Shown piece after piece: positions 6,996-16,077 of a stretch of 25,134 bases of DNA (position 1 is the stretch's first letter; every line of letters starts with the position of its first letter). The stretch comes from CAZJJK01 sp964546285 (GTDB lineage: Bacteria > Spirochaetota > Spirochaetia > Treponematales > Breznakiellaceae): assembly GCA_964546285.1 (NCBI GenBank), contig CAZJJK010000042.1, positions 1 through 25,134 on the forward strand. The letters run 5' to 3'. Both the position numbers and the translations under genes were made by a program. A model generated the notes under the pieces. The model had not been told where the DNA came from, did not search any database, and saw only the letters and a list, made by a program, of their open reading frames with translations.

Positions 6996-8711
6996 CTATT
7001 TCTTCTCGCTGATTTCGATATTATCAATTACAAAATCGGTGGCGAAATGCCCGCCAATCTTGATCGCGAATTTTCCGTTCGTGGTCACATCATTGATATA
7101 ACCGGTAACTTTTTCCACGGAATTAGCCGTTTCAAGGGCTTTGGTTATCCAGCCATAATGTGTGGTTTCATCTCGCCACGCTTGAAAATACATAAAAGAG
7201 TCGGCTTTACTCGGCGCTTTCAGCGCTTTGACGTCAAAGGTCACTTTATAGTTCCGCCAGCCGACTATGCCTAGCTTTTCGGGATCAGTCAGCACCGCGT
7301 CTATATATTCGCCGTCAACGGCGTGGTCCATACTGATAAGGAGAGATTTCCCCTTGATAGCCCTGGAATCCGATACCAGCGAAATATTTACGCTCTCCAG
7401 CTCATCATACATACGTTTGAAAGCGGAAATATCACCTTTTTCAAAATCGATTTTAATAGTCTTGAAGGGGAGCTGAACCGGTTTTTCCAGGGGCTTATTC
7501 GCGTCAGACACCAAAGCTTCCGCCTTAGCCGTATAGGCGGCGAGCGCCGCGGACGCCGAATTCCCTGTCCACACAATCTCGCCCAGGAAGTCGTCCAGCA
7601 TGGAATCAAGCGCCGAGGTCGAGGTCCCAGGGTATGACGGTTTTGAGGACATTTTTTCAGCCAGCTCCAGAACCTCATCCGGCCAGCGTTTACGGTTGGC
7701 CAGATCATCCTCATACCAAATCTTCAAACAAATATCGATAAACTTACCGGCGTAAGTCGGGCTTTTGGAGCCATTACCTATTCCGTAGCCATCACATTCG
7801 TAGATATTCACGGGATTTGTATTGCTGGGGCCAACCGGAAGCGGCACATAACGGATCTCATCTCTGGTTTCGCTAACGATATTCATAGGCATATACTCGC
7901 GTTCCATAAACATAGCCACCGTACGTTTTTGGATGCCCGTACTGGCGATGCTATTGTCTTGCATATACCAGCCTTCTTTCTTAGCGTCAGCCAGAAAACT
8001 TAAGGCTTCCATCAACTTCTGGTCACCAAAATTAAGCTTTATGTTGCCCATTGCGTCACTGGTCGTAAAGGCGGTTCCATTCATATACGCGAAGCCGCGT
8101 GTCCACCAGTTAGCAAAACCCCAGCGGTCAACTTGACCGCTACCAGAAGTATCTTTGGTAAGTTTTATCGCCAAAGAACGTAGATGAGCCCAATCCCACT
8201 TACCGGTCTCATATAACGCTAAGGGCTGCTCCTTTTCTGGGATACCCTCCTCTTCCATAAGGCTTTGATTGTACATGACCAGCCAGGGGTGATTGGACGT
8301 GATATGTGAGGCAAGATAATATTTTCCCGCGTACTTAAAAGCCATGTCCATACCGGTTTTATTTAAATATGGAACTGTTAGGTCAACATAATCATCAATT
8401 GGCTGGAGATAGCCCTTAACATAAAATTTCGGGAAATCAGCGTCGCGTGCAAAAACCACATCAATAGGCTCGCCGGCGGCCATATAGGTCAATATTTTTG
8501 TCTGCCAATTGTTCCAATCGGAAATGACAAACGTTACCTTGCCCCCAGTTTGTTTTTTATACTCCGCCGCCGCGCGAACCATCTGGTCATTTTTATCCCT
8601 CGGATTGACAGAGGGGCGGAATACCGTAATATTGGGACTTTCTTTGGCGAAAGCCGCCGCTAAGACGACAGTAAACAGAGCGCTTACTAGTATTCTCCTA
8701 TAGCTCATCAT
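6996..8711 (-). CDS. Sugar ABC transporter solute-binding protein with C-terminal jelly-roll module
   Basis: The 571-residue protein has a signal peptide (1-22, ending AAAFA) and no lipobox Cys. Residues 25-405 are a family 1 solute-binding fold, with GGKVTFVISDWNNWQTKILT, the aromatic LASHITSNHPWLVMYNQSL and KWDWAHLRSLA typical of oligosaccharide binders. Residues 425-571 form a separate beta-rich module (KTIKIDFEKGD at its start, FVIDNIEIS at its end) resembling sugar-binding jelly rolls. Such a C-terminal addition is unusual for this family. AGGAGG precedes a double ATG; the second (8708) has the better six-base spacing. It follows two permease genes with a 44-base gap and probably serves them. 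Confidence 0.85.
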   Translation of the reverse strand: MMSYRRILVSALFTVVLAAAFAKESPNITVFRPSVNPRDKNDQMVRAAAEYKKQTGGKVTFVISDWNNWQTKILTYMAAGEPIDVVFARDADFPKFYVKGYLQPIDDYVDLTVPYLNKTGMDMAFKYAGKYYLASHITSNHPWLVMYNQSLMEEEGIPEKEQPLALYETGKWDWAHLRSLAIKLTKDTSGSGQVDRWGFANWWTRGFAYMNGTAFTTSDAMGNIKLNFGDQKLMEALSFLADAKKEGWYMQDNSIASTGIQKRTVAMFMEREYMPMNIVSETRDEIRYVPLPVGPSNTNPVNIYECDGYGIGNGSKSPTYAGKFIDICLKIWYEDDLANRKRWPDEVLELAEKMSSKPSYPGTSTSALDSMLDDFLGEIVWTGNSASAALAAYTAKAEALVSDANKPLEKPVQLPFKTIKIDFEKGDISAFKRMYDELESVNISLVSDSRAIKGKSLLISMDHAVDGEYIDAVLTDPEKLGIVGWRNYKVTFDVKALKAPSKADSFMYFQAWRDETTHYGWITKALETANSVEKVTGYINDVTTNGKFAIKIGGHFATDFVIDNIEISEKK

Positions 8712-8755
8712 CTTCCTCCTAAAATGGTTTCAACTCTCCGACTGAGCCGGATGTT

Positions 8756-9811
8756 TCAGCCTACTATTCCGGTTCGCGTAATGCTTTCCGTAAAATATCG
8801 CTGAGCAAATACATACAAAATAAGAATAGGCCCCACTACAACAAAACAGGCGGCTTCCAAAATTGAGGACTGAGCCAAAGCCATATCCTCAGCGCTCATA
8901 TTCTGAGACAGGAGAGTAAGCCTTTCCTGCAAGGTCGTTACCCCAACAGAGAGGGGATAATCATCCACATAAAACATTACCGACAAATAATAGTCGTTCC
9001 AATGCCACACAATGGAGAAAAGAAGAATAACAATTACCACAGACCCAACATTCGGCAACATAATACGGAAAAACGTTTTAAACGGCCCGCACCCATCAAC
9101 GAAAGCCGCTTCCTCCAGTTCGGTCGGCATGCCCCGGAAGAATTGGCGGGCGATAAAAATGTAGAGTCCGGATCTGATACCTACGCCGGTAGCGGACATT
9201 AAATAAAAAGGCCAATTACTATTGAGCAAGCGAACGGTAAATGGTTCTCCAGTAAATAATCCTATTAACTGCCCAAGTCCAAAAAAATCAAAGAAGCGAA
9301 AATTTACGTAAAGAGGGATTATTATGGTCTGTACCGGCACAATAATAGTAAAAACCAAACAGGAAAAAAGGAATTCTTTACCTTTAAACTTAAAGCGGGC
9401 AAAGCCGTAGCCCACCATCAAACAGACAAAAACCTGGATCACCACTGAGGGTATGAGCATTGACAGAGTACGCCATATAGACGGGAAAAAACCGATAACT
9501 TCGTCCGCCATAATGAAGTTATTAAACGTAAAATTTCGAGGAATCCAAATTACGGTGGGGTCCAAGCGATCTATTGGCGCACGGAAAGCGTTAGCCAATA
9601 AAAAAAGCACCGGATACAAAAGGACAAAAGACATTCCAAGAAGAAAGACAAAACGGAGTATGGAAACTATCATTTTCAGCGTAAAACTCGCCGCGCGTTT
9701 AGTCCAAGGCCCGCGCCCGCCAACCAGGGCTTCTATCTCAGACGGGAAAGGTGCTTCCGAATTCTGATATGCCAGGGTAGCCGCCGCGGCCTTTTTTTCG
9801 GTTTCCGCCAT
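8756..9811 (-). CDS. Carbohydrate ABC transporter permease (MalG/YtcP type)
   Basis: This is an inner-membrane permease of about 351 residues with six predicted transmembrane segments. The EAA loop is LEEAAFVDGCGPFKTFFRIMLP, and the C-terminal block TLQERLTLLSQNMSAEDMALAQSS is typical of the second permease of msm-type oligosaccharide importers. A cytoplasmic N-terminal extension of about 45 residues precedes the first helix. I chose the ATG at 9811 (GAGG six bases upstream) over an in-frame TTG at 9823 that overlaps the previous stop. It pairs with the permease encoded just upstream. No ATPase is encoded in the operon. Confidence 0.88.
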   Translation of the reverse strand: MAETEKKAAAATLAYQNSEAPFPSEIEALVGGRGPWTKRAASFTLKMIVSILRFVFLLGMSFVLLYPVLFLLANAFRAPIDRLDPTVIWIPRNFTFNNFIMADEVIGFFPSIWRTLSMLIPSVVIQVFVCLMVGYGFARFKFKGKEFLFSCLVFTIIVPVQTIIIPLYVNFRFFDFFGLGQLIGLFTGEPFTVRLLNSNWPFYLMSATGVGIRSGLYIFIARQFFRGMPTELEEAAFVDGCGPFKTFFRIMLPNVGSVVIVILLFSIVWHWNDYYLSVMFYVDDYPLSVGVTTLQERLTLLSQNMSAEDMALAQSSILEAACFVVVGPILILYVFAQRYFTESITRTGIVG

Positions 9812-9819
9812 AATTAGCC

Positions 9820-10722
9820 TCAATTGACCGCGTAATAAGCCCGCTTGGACAACAGGCCGTTGACGATCAGGATAATTCCCATAACCGCCAGAAAATAAAG
9901 AATAGAAATAGTCGTGGAATATTCAAACCGTCCTTGATTTGCATAATCCACGATCATTCGCATTACCATGTTGGAGTAATCCGTAAAATAATCGATAATG
10001 CTATAAACGATCGCGAGGACCAGGGTCGGCGATATTAACACGAACGTTATCTTCCAAAATATTTCCCAGCCGGTAGCGCCCTCAATTTTAGCCGCCTCGT
10101 ACATACTGTCCGGAATGCTATGAAGGGCGGAAAGCATTAATAGAATTTGAACGCCGGAACGCCAGGTAAGGTCAAAGATTTGACCGATAGCGGCTGTTAT
10201 ATTTTGAACAAACGCGTAATTGAATCCAGCGTTTACCAGAATAGCCGTAATACTACCTGTTTGAAATAAAGAACCAGTCTGGCCGGTTCCAGAAACCATC
10301 ACATTTTCCCGTAAAATAGTAATAACCACGCCTGACGAAATAATAACGGGCAAAAAGAAAATAGCCCTCATCAAAGAACGCCCGCGAAAATTGCTTTTCA
10401 GAATAGTCGCTATAAATAAGCTAAAAAAGACGATAATCGGTACCTGATAGACAATGTTTAAAATAGCTTCCGCTATAGCGCGCGTAAAATCAGGATCTGT
10501 AGTAAAGGCGAAAAGATAATTTTCAAAGCCTGCCCATTCAAAATCCAAACCATCCTGGGTGATGTTTATAGTGGTCAAGGTATAGTAGAAAGAGCTTATC
10601 AGTGGACTAAGGAAGAAATACACAAAACCTATAAACCAGGGTAATATAAAAAGGCGGCCATACCACGCTTTACGCGCGGCAAGGCTACGCCGAGGCGCAA
10701 AACGCGGAATTTGAATTTTCAT
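9820..10722 (-). CDS. Carbohydrate ABC transporter permease (MalF/LplB type)
   Basis: The 300-residue protein has six predicted membrane segments, opening with a cytoplasmic basic stretch and the first helix near residue 30. The EAA loop is MYEAAKIEGATGWEIFWKITF near residue 207. It is a LplB/UgpA-like first permease. Its ATG overlaps the stop of the DUF5696-like gene (ATGA), with GAGGGG at good spacing. It and the next permease form the second importer of the operon, distinct from the pair at 15166-17050. Confidence 0.88.
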   Translation of the reverse strand: MKIQIPRFAPRRSLAARKAWYGRLFILPWFIGFVYFFLSPLISSFYYTLTTINITQDGLDFEWAGFENYLFAFTTDPDFTRAIAEAILNIVYQVPIIVFFSLFIATILKSNFRGRSLMRAIFFLPVIISSGVVITILRENVMVSGTGQTGSLFQTGSITAILVNAGFNYAFVQNITAAIGQIFDLTWRSGVQILLMLSALHSIPDSMYEAAKIEGATGWEIFWKITFVLISPTLVLAIVYSIIDYFTDYSNMVMRMIVDYANQGRFEYSTTISILYFLAVMGIILIVNGLLSKRAYYAVN

Positions 10723-13046
10723 CTGGCCCCCTCAATCAATAAAACATAGCCCCCGGCTGGCACGATACCGCCATCCGGCGCCGCCAAGTCCACCGAGGAA
10801 TAGTTTACAAAGACCTTAGAACCATTGGCATAGCGGGTAAAACGCAGGCCACCATTAATGACTCGATGCTCAACAATGGCCTGCCCCGCGATGGATCTCA
10901 GGAAAGGTGCGACTTCCGCGTAAACATGAGCCGCTTCATCCATCCAGTCATCGGCAAGCACATTCATAAAAGAAGCTAAAGCGCTGTTTCTTGTGTCCTC
11001 CGCATGCCGCGCTAAAAGCAAGTATGAAGGAAGAGCGCCAGTCTCCAAAAGTCTTAATTTATAGCTTTCCAAATCCAAGTCGCGGTTTCCATAAAGATTA
11101 CTGAACGGGATATAGCCCCTGACAAGTATTTGATAAAACGGAATGGCTTCATCCTCAATATCGAAACGGCTGGATACAGTCGGCAGGTCGCTTAAAAAGG
11201 ATGCATGCGCTAAGCCATAATCCAGCGGGCGGCTTAAAGCGACATGACGATCCATAGCGGTTTTCTTCAATAATCCATCCCAACTTTCAGCCGCCGCTAT
11301 TCGGCTGGTTCCGTTTCTTGGAACGAAGTCCGAACCCACCCAAAAACCTAAGGTATCCGGCGCTAAACCGATATTGCCGAATTTTGCGAGGCTCGTTAAA
11401 AAATTCTGATAACTTTTTTCAACAATAGAAGTACGTAAAGTCCAATAACTCTGTGCCCCGTCTAAGGGCGCGAAAGTAGTGAGGTAGTATTGCCGCAGCG
11501 CGGCGGGAGCCCTGTTTATAGCCCTGTTAGTCGTAAGCTCCTTTAAACGGCTTAAACTAGGCCGATACAAAATAACAGGATCTACGCTAGGATAAAAATC
11601 AAAAGCCTTTTCCTCAAGCCACGTTTGCAAACGCTTAAAACCCGCCGTTCCGCCAAGTTCGTCGGCGGGCTTAGCCGACGCCGGATAATCGCGGTACAGG
11701 CCGCCTTTCACCCAGCCCTCATACTTTATGATAAAATCATCCACCCCCTTAGACTCCAATGATTCAATGATCCGCCTAGCATCATCAAAGGGGGTATACG
11801 CGACAAGTGTATCGGTTGGAATACCAAGAACAGGCTTGGTCTTAACGCCACCGCCGATAAAACCGATAAACAGCTGGGGGTCTCCGGCATCAAGCGCAAG
11901 CGGAAAACGGTTTCTATCCTGTAAATATGCCCTATAGGTTTCAGCCATCGCGACGTAATCGCTCTTTTCTTTTGGCAGGAAAAAATATCGAAGGGTAAAG
12001 CTCTCTCCCTCAAAATTCCCCCGTTCAAATATACGGATATCTCGGGGAGTGCCAGTTTTTTCACGGAAAGTAGCCACATCAAAATCCCTAACGACACAAG
12101 CGGCGTTTATCGTATTGAACGTGGATTTTTGAAAAGCTGTTTCCGCGTTAAGGTAAGCACGGGCGGCGCCAGCCTCTATGACGGCGAAAAGGCCCCCCAT
12201 TGATCTTGTAAGGCCAAAGACAGGGAGCCTAATTGTCTCCGTGACTGACTTTTTCATAGCCGGTATAATTGAAGGATCGCGGCCATAGACATATTGGCGA
12301 TACGGCTCGCTAGAATTTTGATTGGTAAATCCAATAAGGGCGCCGCAGCCATCGGGTACAAACATATAGCCTTCCTCGGAAGCCGCTGCCGCTCCAAAAT
12401 ATGGGGCTAACGTAAAATCCAATATCTGTAAATCGCTTTCGGGGTCCTCCCATATCTCTTCCAAATTCACCGATAGCACAAGCGCCCCATCGGAAAGATA
12501 CGCGTCAACAGGTATAATTATGCCTTCTCTCTCAAAGCTATGTATTAGTCTAATCCCATTTTCCAACGCCTCAATACTCAAGCCAGAGCGTCTGACAACA
12601 TTGATCCAGCTATTAGCCGGAAAAATACCGCCAAATTGGTCCTTTGTCGTTATAGAAAGGAGGGAAGGCAGCCCGTTCTTATTAAAACCGGAAGCTACGG
12701 TATCAGCCTCCCAGTTTGGCGGGGAGCTGAACCACAGGCTATCGCCAGCGGCTACAGCGAGGAAACCAGTCGTATCATCAACAAACAGTCGCAGCTCTTC
12801 AGACTGAGCGACCTGACGATACCCAAGCGCGGATAGCTCAGACCGAGAAGGCGAGGAAGCCGCCGAGGGACTTTCAAGCTCCGCCTTATCTTGAGCGGCG
12901 GCCGCGAACGATGAAAAAAACCAAGCAAGGATTAGGACCGCATAGCGGAAACGTGTCACGACACAAGTATCATGACGCCTAAGCAAAGCTTTCCGCCGCC
13001 ATACCGTATCAAGCTTTAGCTCTATCGCTTTATATTTTTCACTCAT
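10719..13046 (-). CDS. Secreted DUF5696-like protein, candidate TIM-barrel glycosidase
   Basis: This 775-residue protein has a long basic N-terminus and a signal peptide core near residues 34-50 (ending FAAAAQ), so it is exported. Residues about 60-350 look like a beta-sandwich. Residues about 360-700 alternate strands and helices in the manner of a (beta/alpha)8 barrel (MAETYRAYLQDRNRF, then GVDDFIIKYEGWVKGG, then GNIGLAPDTLGFWVG). The C-terminus (TRYANGSKVFVNYS, then IVPAGGYVLL) is like the small beta-domain that closes many glycoside hydrolases. I recognise it as like DUF5696 proteins, which lie beside ABC sugar permeases in Firmicutes. Enzyme activity is inferred from fold and context only. 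It sits between the two permease pairs, after the YIP1 gene by two bases. Confidence 0.65.
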   Translation of the reverse strand: MSEKYKAIELKLDTVWRRKALLRRHDTCVVTRFRYAVLILAWFFSSFAAAAQDKAELESPSAASSPSRSELSALGYRQVAQSEELRLFVDDTTGFLAVAAGDSLWFSSPPNWEADTVASGFNKNGLPSLLSITTKDQFGGIFPANSWINVVRRSGLSIEALENGIRLIHSFEREGIIIPVDAYLSDGALVLSVNLEEIWEDPESDLQILDFTLAPYFGAAAASEEGYMFVPDGCGALIGFTNQNSSEPYRQYVYGRDPSIIPAMKKSVTETIRLPVFGLTRSMGGLFAVIEAGAARAYLNAETAFQKSTFNTINAACVVRDFDVATFREKTGTPRDIRIFERGNFEGESFTLRYFFLPKEKSDYVAMAETYRAYLQDRNRFPLALDAGDPQLFIGFIGGGVKTKPVLGIPTDTLVAYTPFDDARRIIESLESKGVDDFIIKYEGWVKGGLYRDYPASAKPADELGGTAGFKRLQTWLEEKAFDFYPSVDPVILYRPSLSRLKELTTNRAINRAPAALRQYYLTTFAPLDGAQSYWTLRTSIVEKSYQNFLTSLAKFGNIGLAPDTLGFWVGSDFVPRNGTSRIAAAESWDGLLKKTAMDRHVALSRPLDYGLAHASFLSDLPTVSSRFDIEDEAIPFYQILVRGYIPFSNLYGNRDLDLESYKLRLLETGALPSYLLLARHAEDTRNSALASFMNVLADDWMDEAAHVYAEVAPFLRSIAGQAIVEHRVINGGLRFTRYANGSKVFVNYSSVDLAAPDGGIVPAGGYVLLIEGAR

Positions 13047-13048
13047 TT

Positions 13049-15169
13049 CTACAGCCTCAACAGTATTTCTTGAAAAATAGTCGCGCCAAAACTGGATAGC
13101 TGGGCAAACAACGACATAAAAAGAGCGATAATCATAACTATAAATAGAATTCCGATTATCGTGAGAATAAGGGATCCTATGGTATGCTTAAACGTATATT
13201 GATGTACGGCCATGATAGCCATAGCTAATTGAATAGCGGACCAAGCGCTGATTCCCCAGCTTATCATGGACAGGAACAAGCCTTCATCAGCCGCTAAAAC
13301 CCGGCTAACGATAATAAGGGGAACAACGCTTAAAACTTCTGTCATTCTAGAATAAGCGCTAAAAATCCAGATTTCCTTAAAGCTGCCCTTCCCCTCTTGG
13401 AGAGTACAAACCGCCCAATTGGCCAGCGTCCAAAACAAAAAAATACCAAAAGTTCCGCCTAAAATCGCCAGCAGATTCATTTGATCCAATCGATTGTAAT
13501 TAAATATAAACCCGGTAAATTGGTACTCAGCCACGCTAGCGATAAACCAAGCCGCCAAGATAAAGTTAGCGTATAAAAGAGAACCCTTTCTCTCACGCTT
13601 CAGTTCATCCCAACCCTTAAAAGGATGAAGTACAAGATAGAAGGGGAAACGACGTTTGGATATATATCGAACTCTCTCCTCGGACTTCCGCCGAGAGATA
13701 TGTCTACGCAAAATACCAACAACAAAGGGTAAAACCAGGATAAGGATAAAAGCTAAAGCAAATACGCCGAAATGCTGTCGAAGTAAAGCGGTACGCCACT
13801 CACGGAAAGATTCCGAGTATGAGTAGTGATATTGAGCCTGATGGAAATAATCCATCGCTTCCTCATAGCGGCCAAGACGTTCATACGCTCGGCCGATACC
13901 ACGAAGCGTTAAGTGATTGTTTCTGTCTAGCTTCAGCGCCTCAAACCAAGGTTCAAGAGCCGCTTCGTATTCACCGTCTTCGTATAAAACTATAGCTTGC
14001 CGTAGAGCCTTCCCGTAACGAGTGGGGCTGAATGCCGTTATCGACGCCTTAACGTCATCAAGTACCAATATTCTATCGCCTGAACTCACTAGATCAACGG
14101 CGCTTTTAAAAGTACCTAGCTGATCTCCGGGTCCGCCAAAGATAGCGACTAGATTGCATGATTGGTCATACTGGAACACGCGACCCCGTTCAGCGTCCAA
14201 CACGCTGATAAAATTCCGCGCATCCACATCCACAGCCACCAAGCTGGATTTTTCCACTCGGTTGGTGTAGACAGTCTCCCAATCCCCAAAAAACATCAGA
14301 CTAGGCTTTCGCCCGGCGAATAAGATATTTTGAGACAAGGGGTTAAGCTTACGTACCTGCCCGCGTTGCTCGTTATCGCCAAAATTGGATACCGTATAGA
14401 TAAACCCTTCACGATCAACGGCGAAATTCGCGTACTCTGTGGGTACATAGCGATACATCCTATCCAACTGTTCATCCGTGGCAAACAAACGCCAGAAGCG
14501 GTCGGCACGCAATTTGGCGTTCACATACACGGGATTGGATCCGAAAAAGCCTACAAAAGCGCCGGACTTATCAAAGGTATACGCGCCTATATATGAACCG
14601 AAGGATAAGGCGTACAAAGTCCCGTCTGGATCAACTAGAACTCTAAAGGGTAAGAATTTTGTTCCAGGATCGATAAGATCGCTTTCCGGTTTTACAATAA
14701 CGCGGACCAGTTCCCCATCGTTATGGCAGACAAGCACCCGTTCAGCCCCGCGATCGGCGATATACCATAAGCCATCCGCGCCAACGCAAAAACCTAGAGG
14801 AGCGGATAGTTCGACCTCTTGTCCGTTAAAGCTGAAAGTATCAACCACGCGTATCAGCTTAAGCGAACTGTCTAAAACCACGACCCGTTTATTCCCTGAA
14901 TCCATCACATAAACTTTGCCCTCAGCGTCAACAAATAGATCTTTTGGCTCAACAAACCCCCCAACGCCTAGGTCCCAACCATTAACAGCTCTATCCGGCT
15001 GGTAGACGGGCCAGGCCGGCGCCGAATTGTCCCACATATCGTAATTGTAGGAGTTATACGGGACTGGCGGCGTCTCAGGGATATCGGCGCCCAGCACCGC
15101 TATCCCCATAAAGAATTTTATAAGGGTAAAAGCCGTTAACACGGAGAAGCGGGACCTACGCGCTTTCAT
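13049..15169 (-). CDS. NHL-propeller/TPR/YIP1 membrane protein
   Basis: The 706-residue chimera starts with a signal peptide (1-25). Residues about 60-385 hold repeated NHL-type blades (for example LFVDAEGKVYVMDSGNKRVVVLD, then GLWYIADRGAERVLV). Residues about 388-460 hold TPR-like helices (YEDGEYEAALEPWFEALKLD, then YERLGRYEEAMDYFHQA). A membrane segment near 465-482 is followed by a basic cytoplasmic loop, and residues about 500-706 form a five-helix YIP1-like domain. The propeller and TPR parts should therefore lie in the periplasm. The function is unknown; it could scaffold or sense the importer on either side. Its ATG overlaps the upstream permease stop (ATGA). Confidence 0.8.
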   Translation of the reverse strand: MKARRSRFSVLTAFTLIKFFMGIAVLGADIPETPPVPYNSYNYDMWDNSAPAWPVYQPDRAVNGWDLGVGGFVEPKDLFVDAEGKVYVMDSGNKRVVVLDSSLKLIRVVDTFSFNGQEVELSAPLGFCVGADGLWYIADRGAERVLVCHNDGELVRVIVKPESDLIDPGTKFLPFRVLVDPDGTLYALSFGSYIGAYTFDKSGAFVGFFGSNPVYVNAKLRADRFWRLFATDEQLDRMYRYVPTEYANFAVDREGFIYTVSNFGDNEQRGQVRKLNPLSQNILFAGRKPSLMFFGDWETVYTNRVEKSSLVAVDVDARNFISVLDAERGRVFQYDQSCNLVAIFGGPGDQLGTFKSAVDLVSSGDRILVLDDVKASITAFSPTRYGKALRQAIVLYEDGEYEAALEPWFEALKLDRNNHLTLRGIGRAYERLGRYEEAMDYFHQAQYHYSYSESFREWRTALLRQHFGVFALAFILILVLPFVVGILRRHISRRKSEERVRYISKRRFPFYLVLHPFKGWDELKRERKGSLLYANFILAAWFIASVAEYQFTGFIFNYNRLDQMNLLAILGGTFGIFLFWTLANWAVCTLQEGKGSFKEIWIFSAYSRMTEVLSVVPLIIVSRVLAADEGLFLSMISWGISAWSAIQLAMAIMAVHQYTFKHTIGSLILTIIGILFIVMIIALFMSLFAQLSSFGATIFQEILLRL

Positions 15170-16077
15170 TCCTTTATCCCCGAGGCTGTCATTGTCTCTA
15201 TCACCGAATTTTGAGTAAACAGAAAAAGAGCGAGCGGCGGCAACATCATTACCAGGGTAACCGCGGACACAACCCCAGCCCGAGCCAGGCCGCCAGCTTG
15301 GATTTGCGTCATGATTGAGGGCAAAACCTTCATGCTTTCATTGTAGATATATGAATTTCCCGGTTGATTCCAAATTTGCTGAAAGGCGAAAATAATCAGG
15401 GTAAGCCAAGCGGGACGAACCGAGGGCATTACGATTACCCACCAAGTTTTAAATTCACCCGCCCCGTCAATTCTAGCGGCTTCTAATAGCGAATCTGGAA
15501 TTTGAGTCATAAATTGTTTCATAAGGTACACGCCAAGCGTCATCTGAACGACCGGCAGTATCAAGGCGAAGTATGTGTTGATTAACCCCAGTTTCGCGAT
15601 GACTATATATTGAGGGATATAAAGGACCTGCGGCGTAAAAAGGAGGGCCAATACGATGATAGAGCCAATAGCCTTTCGCCCCGGAAAATCGTGCTTCGCT
15701 AAAGGATAGGCGGCCATACTCGCGACAAATACATTTCCGGTCGTCGCGATCACCGCGATAAACACACTATTGAAAAGATAGCGGCTAAAGGGAACCCACA
15801 TGTTTGAAAGTATCTGGGTTAGATGAACAAAATTATCCAGAGTAGGGTTTGCGACAAAGAGCCGGGGCGGAAAGATAAAAATTTCGTCCATCGGCTTAAA
15901 GGCTGACACGAAAGCGTAGACTAAGGGCAAAAGCATGAAAGAGCCTAAAAGGGCCAAACCGATAAGGAGAAAGAAGTTCACAACACGCGAGCGGTTAAGT
16001 TTTTTACCACGATTAAGCCGCCGCCAAAGCGATAGACGCCGTGGCCTACCGGACGCAGAGGGAGCCGCCCTATTCAT
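15166..16077 (-). CDS. Carbohydrate ABC transporter permease (MalG/UgpE type)
   Basis: The 303-residue membrane protein has a basic cytoplasmic N-terminus of about 30 residues, then six predicted helices. The EAA loop is LLEAARIDGAGEFKTWWVIVMP near residue 202, and the C-terminal block ends IETMTASGIKE, typical of UgpE/AraQ-like permeases. It overlaps the upstream permease by eight bases and the YIP1 gene by four, which implies coupled translation. It is the second half of the importer served by the giant binding protein. Confidence 0.9.
   Translation of the reverse strand: MNRAAPSASGRPRRLSLWRRLNRGKKLNRSRVVNFFLLIGLALLGSFMLLPLVYAFVSAFKPMDEIFIFPPRLFVANPTLDNFVHLTQILSNMWVPFSRYLFNSVFIAVIATTGNVFVASMAAYPLAKHDFPGRKAIGSIIVLALLFTPQVLYIPQYIVIAKLGLINTYFALILPVVQMTLGVYLMKQFMTQIPDSLLEAARIDGAGEFKTWWVIVMPSVRPAWLTLIIFAFQQIWNQPGNSYIYNESMKVLPSIMTQIQAGGLARAGVVSAVTLVMMLPPLALFLFTQNSVIETMTASGIKE

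Noticed and set aside
10719..13046. Calling the DUF5696-like protein an established glycosidase
   Set aside because: Fold and context suggest it, but no catalytic pair can be assigned from the sequence alone.
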